NCBI RefSeq assembly: GCF_002192415.1
Contig: NZ_CP021780.1
Span: forward strand, 1,984,001 to 2,048,000
DNA: 64,000 nucleotides
DNA from: Paenibacillus donghaensis
GTDB lineage: Bacteria; Bacillota; Bacilli; Paenibacillales; Paenibacillaceae
Direction: 5' to 3'
The notes under the pieces were generated by a model. That model was not told the origin of the DNA and ran no database searches. It saw only the letters and a list, made by a program, of their open reading frames with translations. Below are positions 52,415-60,399 of this stretch, piece by piece; within the stretch, counting starts at the first letter, position 1, and every line of letters begins with the position of its first letter. The position numbers were made by a program, and so were the translations under genes.

Positions 52415-53053
52415 TTGTTTGGAGTTAACAAGAAGAGATGGACCGCGGGCTTGCTGGCCGTGATGCTGCTGCACCCCGGTATGGCATCAGCTGCGGCAAC
52501 CCGAGATATTATACAGACGGTAACAGCGGTGACGTACAAAACGGCTGTGAATGCGCCATTCTCCGAGAAGATGGAGCCTGGGCTGAGTCTTCCGGTCAGC
52601 GCCATGCCAAGAAAGGCAACGGAGTCGAAGCGGATGATTCTGACTGCGGCCAGCGAGGCTGCGGAGCTGTATGCCTATGGCCTGCAGCAGCGTAATGCTT
52701 CCATCCAGTATGTGGTATTCTCCAAAGCCTTCAAGAAGCAGATGTATCCACGCTTCATGGAGCTGAACTGGAATACGGGCGGCTCCAGTCCTTGGATCAC
52801 CGGCTGGAAGGTAGAGAAGGAGGTCGCAGCCGGGAGCGGAACCAAGCTGCTGGAGCTGAAGCTGACGACCGCCACCTCCGGCGGTCCCGAAGCGCCCGTG
52901 CTGCTGACCCTCCGGCTTGTGCTGGAGCATGGCAGCTGGGCTGTTGATGGTGCGGCCACGGACCGCGAGCTGCCGCGCAGCGGCCTGCCGGTGAAGCCGC
53001 AAGGCGTGCTGCTGCGGCACGGTTCCGCGCAGCCGGGCGGAGCCGCGTCCTGA
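52415..53053 (+). CDS. secreted hypothetical protein
   Basis: This 212-residue protein has a signal peptide (KKRWTAGLLAVMLLHPGM, cleavage near ASAAA) and a soluble domain that resembles DUF/NTF2-like exported proteins of Paenibacillus in layout (ILTAASEAAELYAYGLQQRN, TGWKVEKEVAAGSGTKLLEL). No catalytic motif is seen. I prefer TTG 52415, nine bases after GGAGG; the ATG at 52406 touches that site. The end is GC-rich, and a terminator lies 160 bases on. Confidence 0.65.
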   Translation: MFGVNKKRWTAGLLAVMLLHPGMASAAATRDIIQTVTAVTYKTAVNAPFSEKMEPGLSLPVSAMPRKATESKRMILTAASEAAELYAYGLQQRNASIQYVVFSKAFKKQMYPRFMELNWNTGGSSPWITGWKVEKEVAAGSGTKLLELKLTTATSGGPEAPVLLTLRLVLEHGSWAVDGAATDRELPRSGLPVKPQGVLLRHGSAQPGGAAS

Positions 53054-53215
53054 CGCCGCGGCCGCCGGGCCTTGCGGGTGTGGGCGCAGCCTACCCGCGT
53101 GCGTTGGCGGTGCGCCGCTGCTGCTATCAGCGGCGCTCGCGGGGGCGCTGCGCTGCTGACGCTGGCAGCGCTAGTCCGGCTCCGGCGTGCGCAGCACCGC
53201 CGGAGGGACAACGAA

Positions 53216-53259
53216 GAGCAGGGGGAACAGTGGGTTCACTGTTCCGCCCTGCTCTTTTT
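53216..53259 (+). terminator. intrinsic terminator
   Basis: GAGCAGGGGGAACAGTG pairs with CACTGTTCCGCCCTGCTC around GGTT and is followed by TTTTT. It closes the secreted protein unit. Confidence 0.88.
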
Positions 53260-53429
53260 GCAGTGGCGGCGGCAATAGCACCGACGCCTGTGAACACTCG
53301 CGTAACACTGATGTTACGCTGACTTAAGGCAGTCGTTACGCCGGTTAGGGCTGGCGATGACGCTTGAAGATTACCCTCTGCACTCTGAATCAACAATTTA
53401 AGTAACATTAAGCATGTCGCCCGGACATT

Positions 53430-54245
53430 CGGAGTAAATAGATGCGAAAGTGGTTACTACTTAGAGCCCCTTTGTGTTCCATGTGTTACTCGTCCGAGCC
53501 AGTCATACCACACCGCGCGACAAGGAGGCTGAGCATAACCAAAGGAAGGCTGTCGCCGGTAACCAGCGATTAACTTTCAGACTATTAACGGACTCAGGAG
53601 CCCCTATTTGCTGTAAAAAGGCTGTTTTGCAGCTCTAACGGACTCAGGAGCCCCTATTCAAGCCGAAACCCACTAGGTAAGGCCTGTTTTTCCGATATAG
53701 AGGCTATGCGGTCCGTTACATTCCAAACCAGCGCAGAAATGAGGAAATAGGAGCTATACGGAGGCTGTCGATTCATTGTGGATAAATCAAAAATGCAGTT
53801 GAGCAACCCCAAAATCTCCTCTCAGAGACGCTCAGATCCATTTTCTGATGGAAATTTTCGTTTTCCAACACAAAAATCGATTTGAGAGAACCAAGTTTAC
53901 AGTTGTCCACAATGAATCGACACGCTCATACGGTCCGTTAGGACGTAGGTTACCTGAAGTTCCGGGTGGGGGAGGGTTTGGATTACGCTAGTGCAATCCC
54001 TAACCTTCTATATCCTCGCAGGGTCCTAAGTAGTAACCGAAAGTGCAACTAATTTCAGCCGAATCGTGAGCTAACGAGTGATTAAGTGCGAATCTGCAAC
54101 TAATTTTGAGTGAAATTAGCATCTAGCGCTCAAAGCCCCAAATTAGATGCGTTTTTGCATCTATTCGCCTCAAAATGGAGGAAATTCGCCAATTAGATGC
54201 ATTTTCGCATCTAAATTAATGGTTCGAAACTTAGGAAGCCATCGC
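53430..54245. repeat. composite TAGATGC repeat, copy R3 (interior in orientation 1, with a nested MITE)
   Basis: Left inverted motif GGTTACTACTTA (53452-53463) and right motif TAAGTAGTAACC (54027-54038) enclose 587 bp. The interior reads CGTCCGAGCC..., two direct TAACGGACTCAGGAGCCCCT units (53586 and 53637 area), then ATAGAGGCTATGCGGTCCGT and GAGCTATACG, and ends AACCTTCTATATCCTCGCAG. The shared core follows (54039-54230). No gene is supported in 53263-54429. Confidence 0.82.
53761..53927. mobile_element. 167-bp MITE-like element
   Basis: The ends GAG-N2-TGTCGATTCATTGTGGA and its complement form nearly perfect terminal inverted repeats of about 22 bases. It is flanked by the direct duplication ATACG (53756-53760 and 53928-53932). 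The matching locus in R4 has the uninterrupted site CTATACGGTCCG, so insertion is directly supported. It has no coding capacity and would need a transposase in trans. Confidence 0.85.
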
Positions 54246-54429
54246 GAAGTTTGATGTTATCGGCATACGCAGACTCATCATTCGCGCTCCATGCCAGCCG
54301 CCACGCAGACTCATCACCCGCCGAGCCCACAGACTTACCCGCCGCGCCGCCACCCAGTCAGTTCAGACGGAAGCAACTCGCCAATCCGTTCAACGTCAGT
54401 CTGCGTTAAACGGCAGATGAGTTGCAACA

Positions 54430-55308
54430 CTAGTCCCGCGAGGCCTGAACGATCAGCTCAGCCAGCCGTTTGGGCTCTTTATGCGCGGTGGTCATGTGGT
54501 CGCCGTGCCCGGCAATGTACCGGTAGGCCCCCAGATGGGCGGACTGCGAAGGGTGGTAGCCGAAGGGAGTCTGTGGCAGGGCAGTATCCTCGGTCAGGAA
54601 AAGATAGCTTTTGGGAATATCCAGGCTGTAGAATTTCTTCAGGTCAAGCTTCTGGAAGGCTGGACCTGCAGGCTCGGGAATGACATAAGTATAGTAGTCC
54701 TGAGCTTCGGCAAGGGTAGCGGTGTTGACAAAAGCTTCACGGAACAGCGGGAACGGCAGGCTAATCGTGTTGTTGCCGGAAGACTTCCGCAGCTGCTCAA
54801 AGGATTCCCTCACCGGTGCTGCAAACTGGTCAGCCACACTCTGTCCGTCCAACGGCACAAAGGCATCGAAGAAGACCAGCCGTCTGATTCGGTCCGGGAG
54901 CTGCTCGGCGGTTTTTTGCACAATGCTTCCTCCAAAGCTGTGTCCCAGCAGTACCACATCCTTCAGCTTCTTCCGGTTCATGTAATCCACTACAGATCGG
55001 GTCATCTGCTCATGGGTAACACTGCCAAGCTGCGTCGAACCAACTCCGCCATGGCCGGCGTACTCCGGTGTGTAGACCTCGTGCCCCATTAAGCGCAGCT
55101 CGGCGGCTGTTTCCTTCCAGAAACCGGCATCGACCCAGGAACCGTGGATAAGCACAAACATAAGCGGTTTCTCGATGGCCGCAGATTTCGGTGGGGTGGC
55201 TGCTTCGGCTCGGGCCATTGAGTTCATAGGGGTGAAGCCAATGAGGGAGAAGAACATCAAACTGGTCATGATCCATATCCATAGCAGACTCTGGCGAAAA
55301 TGCTTCAT
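54430..55308 (-). CDS. secreted alpha/beta hydrolase
   Basis: This 292-residue protein has a signal peptide (SLLWIWIMTSLMFFSLIGF, cleavage near ARAEA) and an alpha/beta hydrolase domain. The domain has an oxyanion region FVLIHGSWVDAGFWKETAAE, the nucleophile elbow LLGHSFGGSIVQK and a C-terminal histidine in AGHGDHMTTAHKEP. It resembles methyl esterase/EstC-like hydrolases. AGGAGG lies nine bases before the ATG at 55308. Substrate unknown. Confidence 0.85.
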   Translation of the reverse strand: MKHFRQSLLWIWIMTSLMFFSLIGFTPMNSMARAEAATPPKSAAIEKPLMFVLIHGSWVDAGFWKETAAELRLMGHEVYTPEYAGHGGVGSTQLGSVTHEQMTRSVVDYMNRKKLKDVVLLGHSFGGSIVQKTAEQLPDRIRRLVFFDAFVPLDGQSVADQFAAPVRESFEQLRKSSGNNTISLPFPLFREAFVNTATLAEAQDYYTYVIPEPAGPAFQKLDLKKFYSLDIPKSYLFLTEDTALPQTPFGYHPSQSAHLGAYRYIAGHGDHMTTAHKEPKRLAELIVQASRD

Positions 55309-55333
55309 CTTGGGCATCCTCCTGAGGTTTGGT

Positions 55334-55412
55334 TGCACCTGATTTTTATCCTTCTATTTCCCGCAGAAACGGACGTCCCCCCTCTTTCAGAGGAAGGTGA
55401 AACCGTTACTAC
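55334..55412. repeat. dispersed hairpin repeat, copy F (short, diverged)
   Basis: CACCTGATTTTTATCCTTCT, arm CCCGCAGAAACGGACG, the small hairpin CCTCTTTCAGAGG and closing arm GTGAAACCGTTACTACT. It lies 26 bases upstream of the hydrolase start and lacks the ATATAAG start. Confidence 0.75.
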
Positions 55413-55618
55413 TCTATCTATAAGATTGCCCCAAAGAGGGCGGGTTTACTCGGAGACCATTAAATGGAACTAAAGGACGTTCCTTCCTAGTGATTGTGTC
55501 TAACAATCGTTTATAATGGAGACTGAAAATGCAGGTTGCTGTCGGATTTCTTCGCATTTTGTTGTGAATTCTTCAATTTAAGCGGACTGCGTGTTTTTTG
55601 GTAGATAGGGGGTAGATC

Positions 55619-57211
55619 ATGCCGGATCACAAATATAGACAAACACGGCAGAAACACAAAATTAGCCTCACCACATTGTTAACGGGCCTGGTCTCACTGG
55701 TAGTCCTTCTGACATCCACGATACTGCTTATCGCTTCTTATGAATCCAAGAAACAATCCTTGATCGAAACAACGCTTCATCTGAATTCCTTTAATGCCCA
55801 CAAATTAAGTCAGACGATGGATTCGCTGTTTATTTCCATGCGCAGCAGTCTGGAGTTTAGCGCCCGGACGTTTTCCAGCATGGAGCAGATGGATTCAGAT
55901 GTAGTTAGCCGGGAACTGGAGCTGATGCGCAACAGCAGCAATTATTTTAATTCGGTGGTCCTCGTTGAAAAAGGCGGGCTTGTGCTGCATTCGGCACCAG
56001 AGTCACTGAATATGTCGGGCAAATATATCGTTTCTCCCACCGCCCTCGACGCGCTGAAGCTGCAGAAGCCTTATGTCTCGGAGCCTTACACAACCTCCAG
56101 CACCGGGAGAATGATCGTGTTTATGAGTCAGCCGGTATTTAATACGGAAGGAATGTATGTCGGACTTATTGGAGGCTCGTTCTATCTTCAGCAGGATAAT
56201 GTCCTAAGCATGGCTTTTGGGGCGAATGCGATTGATGATTCCGGCTCCTATTATTATATCGTCGACTCCAAGGGTCATCTGCTGTTTCATCCGGACAAAA
56301 AGCGGATCGGAGATGATATCAGCGGGAATAGCATTGTTCAGAAGCTCATGAGAGGAGAGAGCGGACAGGCGCAGGCATTTAATTTGCAATCCGTCAATCT
56401 GCTGGCAGGTTATGCCCATGTGCCGTCCAATGGCTGGGGCGTGGTGGTGGTCTCTCCGAGCAGTGTTATCTTCGACCAATTGTACCAGTATTTGCGAATG
56501 ACGTTCATGTACACACTGATCCCGTTTGTGCTGCTGCTGTTTGGCGTTATTTATGTTTCGCATCGGCTGGCGCAGCCTTTTGTCTACCTGGCAGATCTGG
56601 TCAGCAAGTTTAGTACGGAAAAAATAGAGCTGCCTGAGCCTAAATCCCACTGGAACAGAGAGGCCGAGCTGCTGACCCAAGCTATTTTTCTTGCCTATAA
56701 CAATATACAGAAGCAGACGGAATCCCTCACCCAGGAAGCTATGACCGACCCGTTGACTGGTCTGGACAACCGCAGAATGCTGGAGCAGAAGCTGCAGGAG
56801 TGGATTGCCGCTGAGCTGTCCTTCTCGCTGATTGTGGTGGATGTGGATAAATTCAAGTTCGTTAATGATACCTATGGCCATCTGACCGGGGACGAGGTGC
56901 TGAAGCATGTGGCCGCGATTATCTCCGCTTCGGTCCGTCCAAGCGATATCTGCTGCCGCTATGGGGGCGAAGAATTTGTCCTGCTGCTGTTAAACACCCG
57001 CACACCTGAAGCCCTGACCGTTGCCGAGCGAATTCGTGTGGGTCTGGAGGAGAGCCGGGTACCGACAGGCTCGCGGATTACGGTATCGCAGGGGATTGCG
57101 CATTACCCGTCACAAGCTGGATCAGGCGCGGAGCTGCTGCAGCGTGCAGACGAGGCGCTATATGAGGCCAAGAACCGCGGGCGCAACCGGACGGTGGTCT
57201 CTGGTGAATAA
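55619..57211 (+). CDS. diguanylate cyclase with Cache-type sensor
   Basis: This 530-residue protein has a first membrane segment (residues 17-40), an extracytoplasmic dCache-like domain of about 250 residues, a second membrane segment near residue 300, and a C-terminal GGDEF domain with DPLTGLDNRRMLEQ and the active site RYGGEEFVLLL near residue 450. The inhibitory RxxD site (RPSD) stands five residues before it. It makes cyclic di-GMP in response to an outside signal. GGGGGTAG precedes the ATG. The HD-GYP protein at 38113 is a possible counterpart. Confidence 0.92.
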   Translation: MPDHKYRQTRQKHKISLTTLLTGLVSLVVLLTSTILLIASYESKKQSLIETTLHLNSFNAHKLSQTMDSLFISMRSSLEFSARTFSSMEQMDSDVVSRELELMRNSSNYFNSVVLVEKGGLVLHSAPESLNMSGKYIVSPTALDALKLQKPYVSEPYTTSSTGRMIVFMSQPVFNTEGMYVGLIGGSFYLQQDNVLSMAFGANAIDDSGSYYYIVDSKGHLLFHPDKKRIGDDISGNSIVQKLMRGESGQAQAFNLQSVNLLAGYAHVPSNGWGVVVVSPSSVIFDQLYQYLRMTFMYTLIPFVLLLFGVIYVSHRLAQPFVYLADLVSKFSTEKIELPEPKSHWNREAELLTQAIFLAYNNIQKQTESLTQEAMTDPLTGLDNRRMLEQKLQEWIAAELSFSLIVVDVDKFKFVNDTYGHLTGDEVLKHVAAIISASVRPSDICCRYGGEEFVLLLLNTRTPEALTVAERIRVGLEESRVPTGSRITVSQGIAHYPSQAGSGAELLQRADEALYEAKNRGRNRTVVSGE

Positions 57212-57305
57212 ACTCTGCTTTTTGTGTGCACCTGGGCATAGGCATATGCATACTCTACTGTTAAGAAGTGCAGAACGTTTGCACAGCAGAAGGGCAGGAA
57301 TTGAA

Positions 57306-58235
57306 ATGACCGCATACATGGATTACACATCACCCGATGTAGAGTTTACTTACGATTTAAGCAACAAAACACTGTTTAGAAAAGATGCCTGCAACTACAT
57401 CAATCTGTTGTCCGTGAAGCAGCTGAATACGCTCAAAGGAACTTCGCTGCTTGATATTTTTCTGAGCAAAAGCAATGTCGTAGAACCTCATTATCACCAG
57501 AATGCCGCCGAACTGGTCTATTGCATCTGCGGGGAAGCCGTGGTCTCTCTGATTAATCCGTTCACCAATGAGCTGCTGCATTTCCCGATTTGTCCCGGCC
57601 AGGTGGCCAATGTGCCGCAAGGCTGGTGGCATTATGAGACAGCGACGGTGGATAATACCCATCTGCTGGCGATCTTTGATGCCCCGGTACCGGAAGTGAT
57701 CCTCGGCTCGGATCTGCTGAGCCTGACGCCGTCCAAAGTGCTGGCCCATACGTATTGTCTGAACGAAGCCAAGCTCAAAGAAGCGCTCGCGCCTATCCAG
57801 CCTGGAACCTTCATTGGTCCTCCGGCGGACTGCTGTCCGCCAGGGCAGGTTCAAGCAGCCGCAACACCTAACATGAAGGAAAACAGCTATCATGGAATGC
57901 CAATGGGCAATGGAATGCCGCTGCCGAATATGATGCCTATGTCCGGCAATATGCCGCCGAACAACATGATGCCTATATCCGGCAATATGCCGCCGAACAA
58001 CATGATGCCTATGTCCGGCAATATGCCGCCGAACAATATGATGCCTATGTCCGGTAATATGCCGCCGAACAATATGATGCCTATATCCGGCAATATGCCG
58101 TCGATGCCTTATGGCTATCATCAATACCCGATGCCCGTATATCCGATGGGGATGGGTTATCCCCGTGGCTTCCAGCCGCAGCCGTATGTCCTGCCGCAGT
58201 TCGTCGACGTTTCAGAGGCAGCTGGCAAGGAATAG
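57306..58235 (+). CDS. cupin-domain protein with tandem NMMPMSGNMPPN repeats
   Basis: This 309-residue protein has a single cupin domain in residues 40-140, with likely metal ligands in EPHYHQNAAELVYCICGEA and the histidine in VPQGWWHYETA. Five tandem 12-residue units (NMMPMSGNMPPN, encoded by 36-base repeats at 57927-58106) follow, then a Met/Pro/Tyr-rich tail. Such tails are common in spore coat or exosporium proteins of Bacillales, so a coat-associated role is plausible but inferred. No signal peptide is present. The ATG at 57306 follows a weak AGGAA site. A terminator follows. Confidence 0.8.
   Translation: MTAYMDYTSPDVEFTYDLSNKTLFRKDACNYINLLSVKQLNTLKGTSLLDIFLSKSNVVEPHYHQNAAELVYCICGEAVVSLINPFTNELLHFPICPGQVANVPQGWWHYETATVDNTHLLAIFDAPVPEVILGSDLLSLTPSKVLAHTYCLNEAKLKEALAPIQPGTFIGPPADCCPPGQVQAAATPNMKENSYHGMPMGNGMPLPNMMPMSGNMPPNNMMPISGNMPPNNMMPMSGNMPPNNMMPMSGNMPPNNMMPISGNMPSMPYGYHQYPMPVYPMGMGYPRGFQPQPYVLPQFVDVSEAAGKE
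57927..58106 (+). repeat. 36-bp in-frame tandem repeat (5 units)
   Basis: Units begin AATATGATGCCTAT at 57927, 57963, 57999, 58035 and 58071 and differ only at a few third positions and one ATA/ATG codon. The last unit degenerates at its end. Copy number may vary between strains. Confidence 0.9.
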
Positions 58236-58306
58236 ACTCTTGCTAAGAATGCAAGCAGAGTTCTCAACTTCCTGATGAAAAAGGGCGCGCCAATATTCAC
58301 TCGAAA

Positions 58307-58341
58307 ACACCCCTCCGGAAACTTCCGGAGGGGTGTTCCTT
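58307..58341. terminator. terminator between convergent cupin and oxidoreductase genes
   Basis: ACACCCCTCCGGAA pairs with TTCCGGAGGGGTGT with a tiny loop. T-rich sequence follows on the plus strand. Confidence 0.8.
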
Positions 58342-58386
58342 ATATTGTTGCTGCTTAGGTCCAGGTATTAGTGCTTTGGGGGCTTC

Positions 58387-59379
58387 TTAGAACAAGCGGA
58401 CAAGCACGCGCCCGATTGTCTTCGACTGGAGAATGTCGCCCAGTGCTTCCGGCAGCGATTCCAGCGTAACCTCACGGTCTACCAGCTGCTCCAGATTGGC
58501 CGGCTTCAGATCAGCGCCCATCCGCTTCCAGATCAGCTGGCGGATGTCTGCCGGACACATCACGGAATCAATGCCCAGCAGATTGACCCCGCGCAGAATG
58601 AACGGAAGCACGGTAGCGGGCACGCTGGTGCCTGCGGTCAGGCCGCTGGCAGCAACCGAACCCTTGTACCTAAGCCTGCTCAGAATGGAAGCCAGCGGGC
58701 TGCCACCCACAGAATCCACTGCCGCCTGCCACAGCTGCTTGTCCAGCGGCTTGCCTGTGCCGAGCACATCCTCGCGGGAGATAACCTCGGATGCCCCAAG
58801 CCCCTCCAGATAAGCGACTGCGTCTGCCTGGCCCGTACTGGCAACCACCTGGTAACCTTGGCCTGCGAGCATGGCAATTGCCGCTCCACCCACTCCACCC
58901 GTCGCTCCGGTAACAAGCACCTTGCCTTTATCCTTATCCAGTCCATGCTGCTCCAGCTCATGGATGGACAAGGCGGCGGTGAAGCCTGCCGTACCATAGA
59001 TCATTGCTTCTCTTGCCGTCAGACCTGCCGGCATCGGGATCACCCAATCCGCAGGGATGCGGGCGTATTGGCTGTAACCGCCAAAATGGCTTACGCCGAT
59101 GCCGTTGCCCGAAGCAATGACCTGGTCGCCTTCGCGGAACCGCTCATCCGTCGAGGATACCACCTCTCCTGCCAGATCGACCCCGGGGATAAACGGGTAG
59201 CTCTTGAGGATTTTGCCGTCAGGAATGGCTGCCAGTCCATCCTTATAGTTCACACTTGAGTAGGCAACGCGGATCAGCACCTCGCCCTCCGGCAAGTCCT
59301 TAAGGGCAACTGGCTTCACCTCAACGGTAAAGCTCTGTTCAGTCTTATTCACCACTAGCGCTTGAAAAGTTTCGGACAT
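58387..59379 (-). CDS. YhdH/YhfP-family quinone oxidoreductase (acryloyl-CoA reductase-like)
   Basis: This 330-residue zinc-independent medium-chain dehydrogenase has YSSVNYKDGLAAIPDGKI, PFIPGVDLAGEVV, GFTAALSIHELEQ and the NADP-binding VLVTGATGGVGGAAIAML, all typical of YhdH/AcuI/YhfP. These enzymes reduce acryloyl-CoA or quinone-like electrophiles. AAAAGGAG precedes the ATG. It is divergent from a TetR regulator that likely controls it. Confidence 0.88.
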   Translation of the reverse strand: MSETFQALVVNKTEQSFTVEVKPVALKDLPEGEVLIRVAYSSVNYKDGLAAIPDGKILKSYPFIPGVDLAGEVVSSTDERFREGDQVIASGNGIGVSHFGGYSQYARIPADWVIPMPAGLTAREAMIYGTAGFTAALSIHELEQHGLDKDKGKVLVTGATGGVGGAAIAMLAGQGYQVVASTGQADAVAYLEGLGASEVISREDVLGTGKPLDKQLWQAAVDSVGGSPLASILSRLRYKGSVAASGLTAGTSVPATVLPFILRGVNLLGIDSVMCPADIRQLIWKRMGADLKPANLEQLVDREVTLESLPEALGDILQSKTIGRVLVRLF

Positions 59380-59419
59380 GGTATAAGCTCCTTTTATGAA
59401 TGAATTTATTAAACGGGTT

Positions 59420-59480
59420 GATATAAGTTCTTTATATATGATTTATTCTGACTGGTCAACTTTTTTATGGCTATGATATA
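59420..59480. promoter_or_regulatory. divergent promoter region with TetR-type site
   Basis: The near-palindrome TGACTGGTCA (59449-59458) overlaps the minus-strand -35 TTGACC, which is 17 bases from TATAAA and drives the oxidoreductase gene. On the plus strand TATAAT (59475-59480) serves the tetR-like gene. Confidence 0.55.
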
Positions 59481-59515
59481 ATGTACAGCATCATCCCCAT
59501 AACAACGGAGGTTCT

Positions 59516-60112
59516 ATGGTACGGTATAAGAAATCAGAAGAGAAACGTAAGCAGATTCTGTATGCTGCCTTTCAGGCGTTATCTGGACAGGGCTACGATG
59601 CAGTGACCCTGCAGATGATTGCCGATCATGCACAGGTCAGCAAAGGAGTCGTTCATTATTATTTTGCCAGCAAAGAAGCGGTATTGATTGAACTGCTGGA
59701 ATGGCTGACCTCCAGAATCTATCTGAAAGAGCATGAAGCTGTCAGAGAGCAGGAGACCGCTGCCGGGAAGCTTGCCGCTTATATTGGCTCGGCGTTTGTC
59801 TCCCCGGAGAAGAACCGCGCGTTCTACCGCGTCTACCTGGACTTTCTGGCCCGCGCCAGCCGGATTCCGGCTTACCGGGAGATCAACCAGCGGTTCTACG
59901 ACAACTGCACCAGCATCAGCACGGAGATTCTTCTTCTTGGCCAGAAGGAAGGGATGGTATCGCCTCACCTGTCAGCGGAGCAGACGGCACCGCAGATCCG
60001 TGCTCTTATTGACGGCTGTCTGATCCAATGGCTGATGACGGATGAGGATGCGCTGCATGAGACATACCGGCAGTCCTGTGAAGAGGCGGTCAGGAAGCTG
60101 CTGGGTATATAA
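59516..60112 (+). CDS. TetR-family transcriptional regulator
   Basis: This 198-residue protein has an N-terminal helix-turn-helix (RKQILYAAFQALSGQGYDAV, then MIADHAQVSKGVVHYYFASKEAV) and a C-terminal ligand domain of the BetI-like type (FYRVYLDFLARASRIPAYRE). GGAGGT precedes the ATG. It is divergent from the YhfP-like oxidoreductase, its likely target. The inducer may be a quinone or alpha,beta-unsaturated compound, judged from the target only. Confidence 0.9.
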   Translation: MVRYKKSEEKRKQILYAAFQALSGQGYDAVTLQMIADHAQVSKGVVHYYFASKEAVLIELLEWLTSRIYLKEHEAVREQETAAGKLAAYIGSAFVSPEKNRAFYRVYLDFLARASRIPAYREINQRFYDNCTSISTEILLLGQKEGMVSPHLSAEQTAPQIRALIDGCLIQWLMTDEDALHETYRQSCEEAVRKLLGI

Positions 60113-60133
60113 ATAAGGAAGGCAGCTTGCGAC

Positions 60134-60280
60134 GTGGCAGCATTTCCTAACCAGTTATACGAATTACCGTTAGGGTCGAGGTCTGCAGCGGCGGCTGAGC
60201 TTCACGTGGCCGGTAAGGTCAAGGAAGAGGTCCTGGCGACGATGAAACAGTATTGGCAGGAGCTTTTTCCAACTATATAA
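60134..60280 (+). pseudogene. short frame, possible gene remnant
   Basis: The frame from GTG 60134 encodes 48 residues (ending AGKVKEEVLATMKQYWQELF PTI). It lies in the same frame as the preceding TetR gene, with no well-placed ribosome binding site. It looks like the C-terminal end of a lost protein. I do not recognise the family, and chance cannot be excluded. Confidence 0.3.
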
Positions 60281-60399
60281 GATTCACTTTCTATATTCAG
60301 CTGTTTGAGGGTTGAACTGAAGCTAATCTATGACTTGGGGATAGGTCCGTAGTGTAGTATATTGGAGATAGCTTGTAGCCAAAAAAGGGGGATTCGCTC

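Noticed and set aside
53761..53927. Complete insertion sequence in R3
   Set aside because: At 167 bp with no transposase frame it can only be a non-autonomous element.
57021..57305. N-terminal extension of the cupin protein
   Set aside because: It overlaps the well-supported diguanylate cyclase gene and is arginine-rich shadow coding; the ATG at 57306 starts the conserved part.
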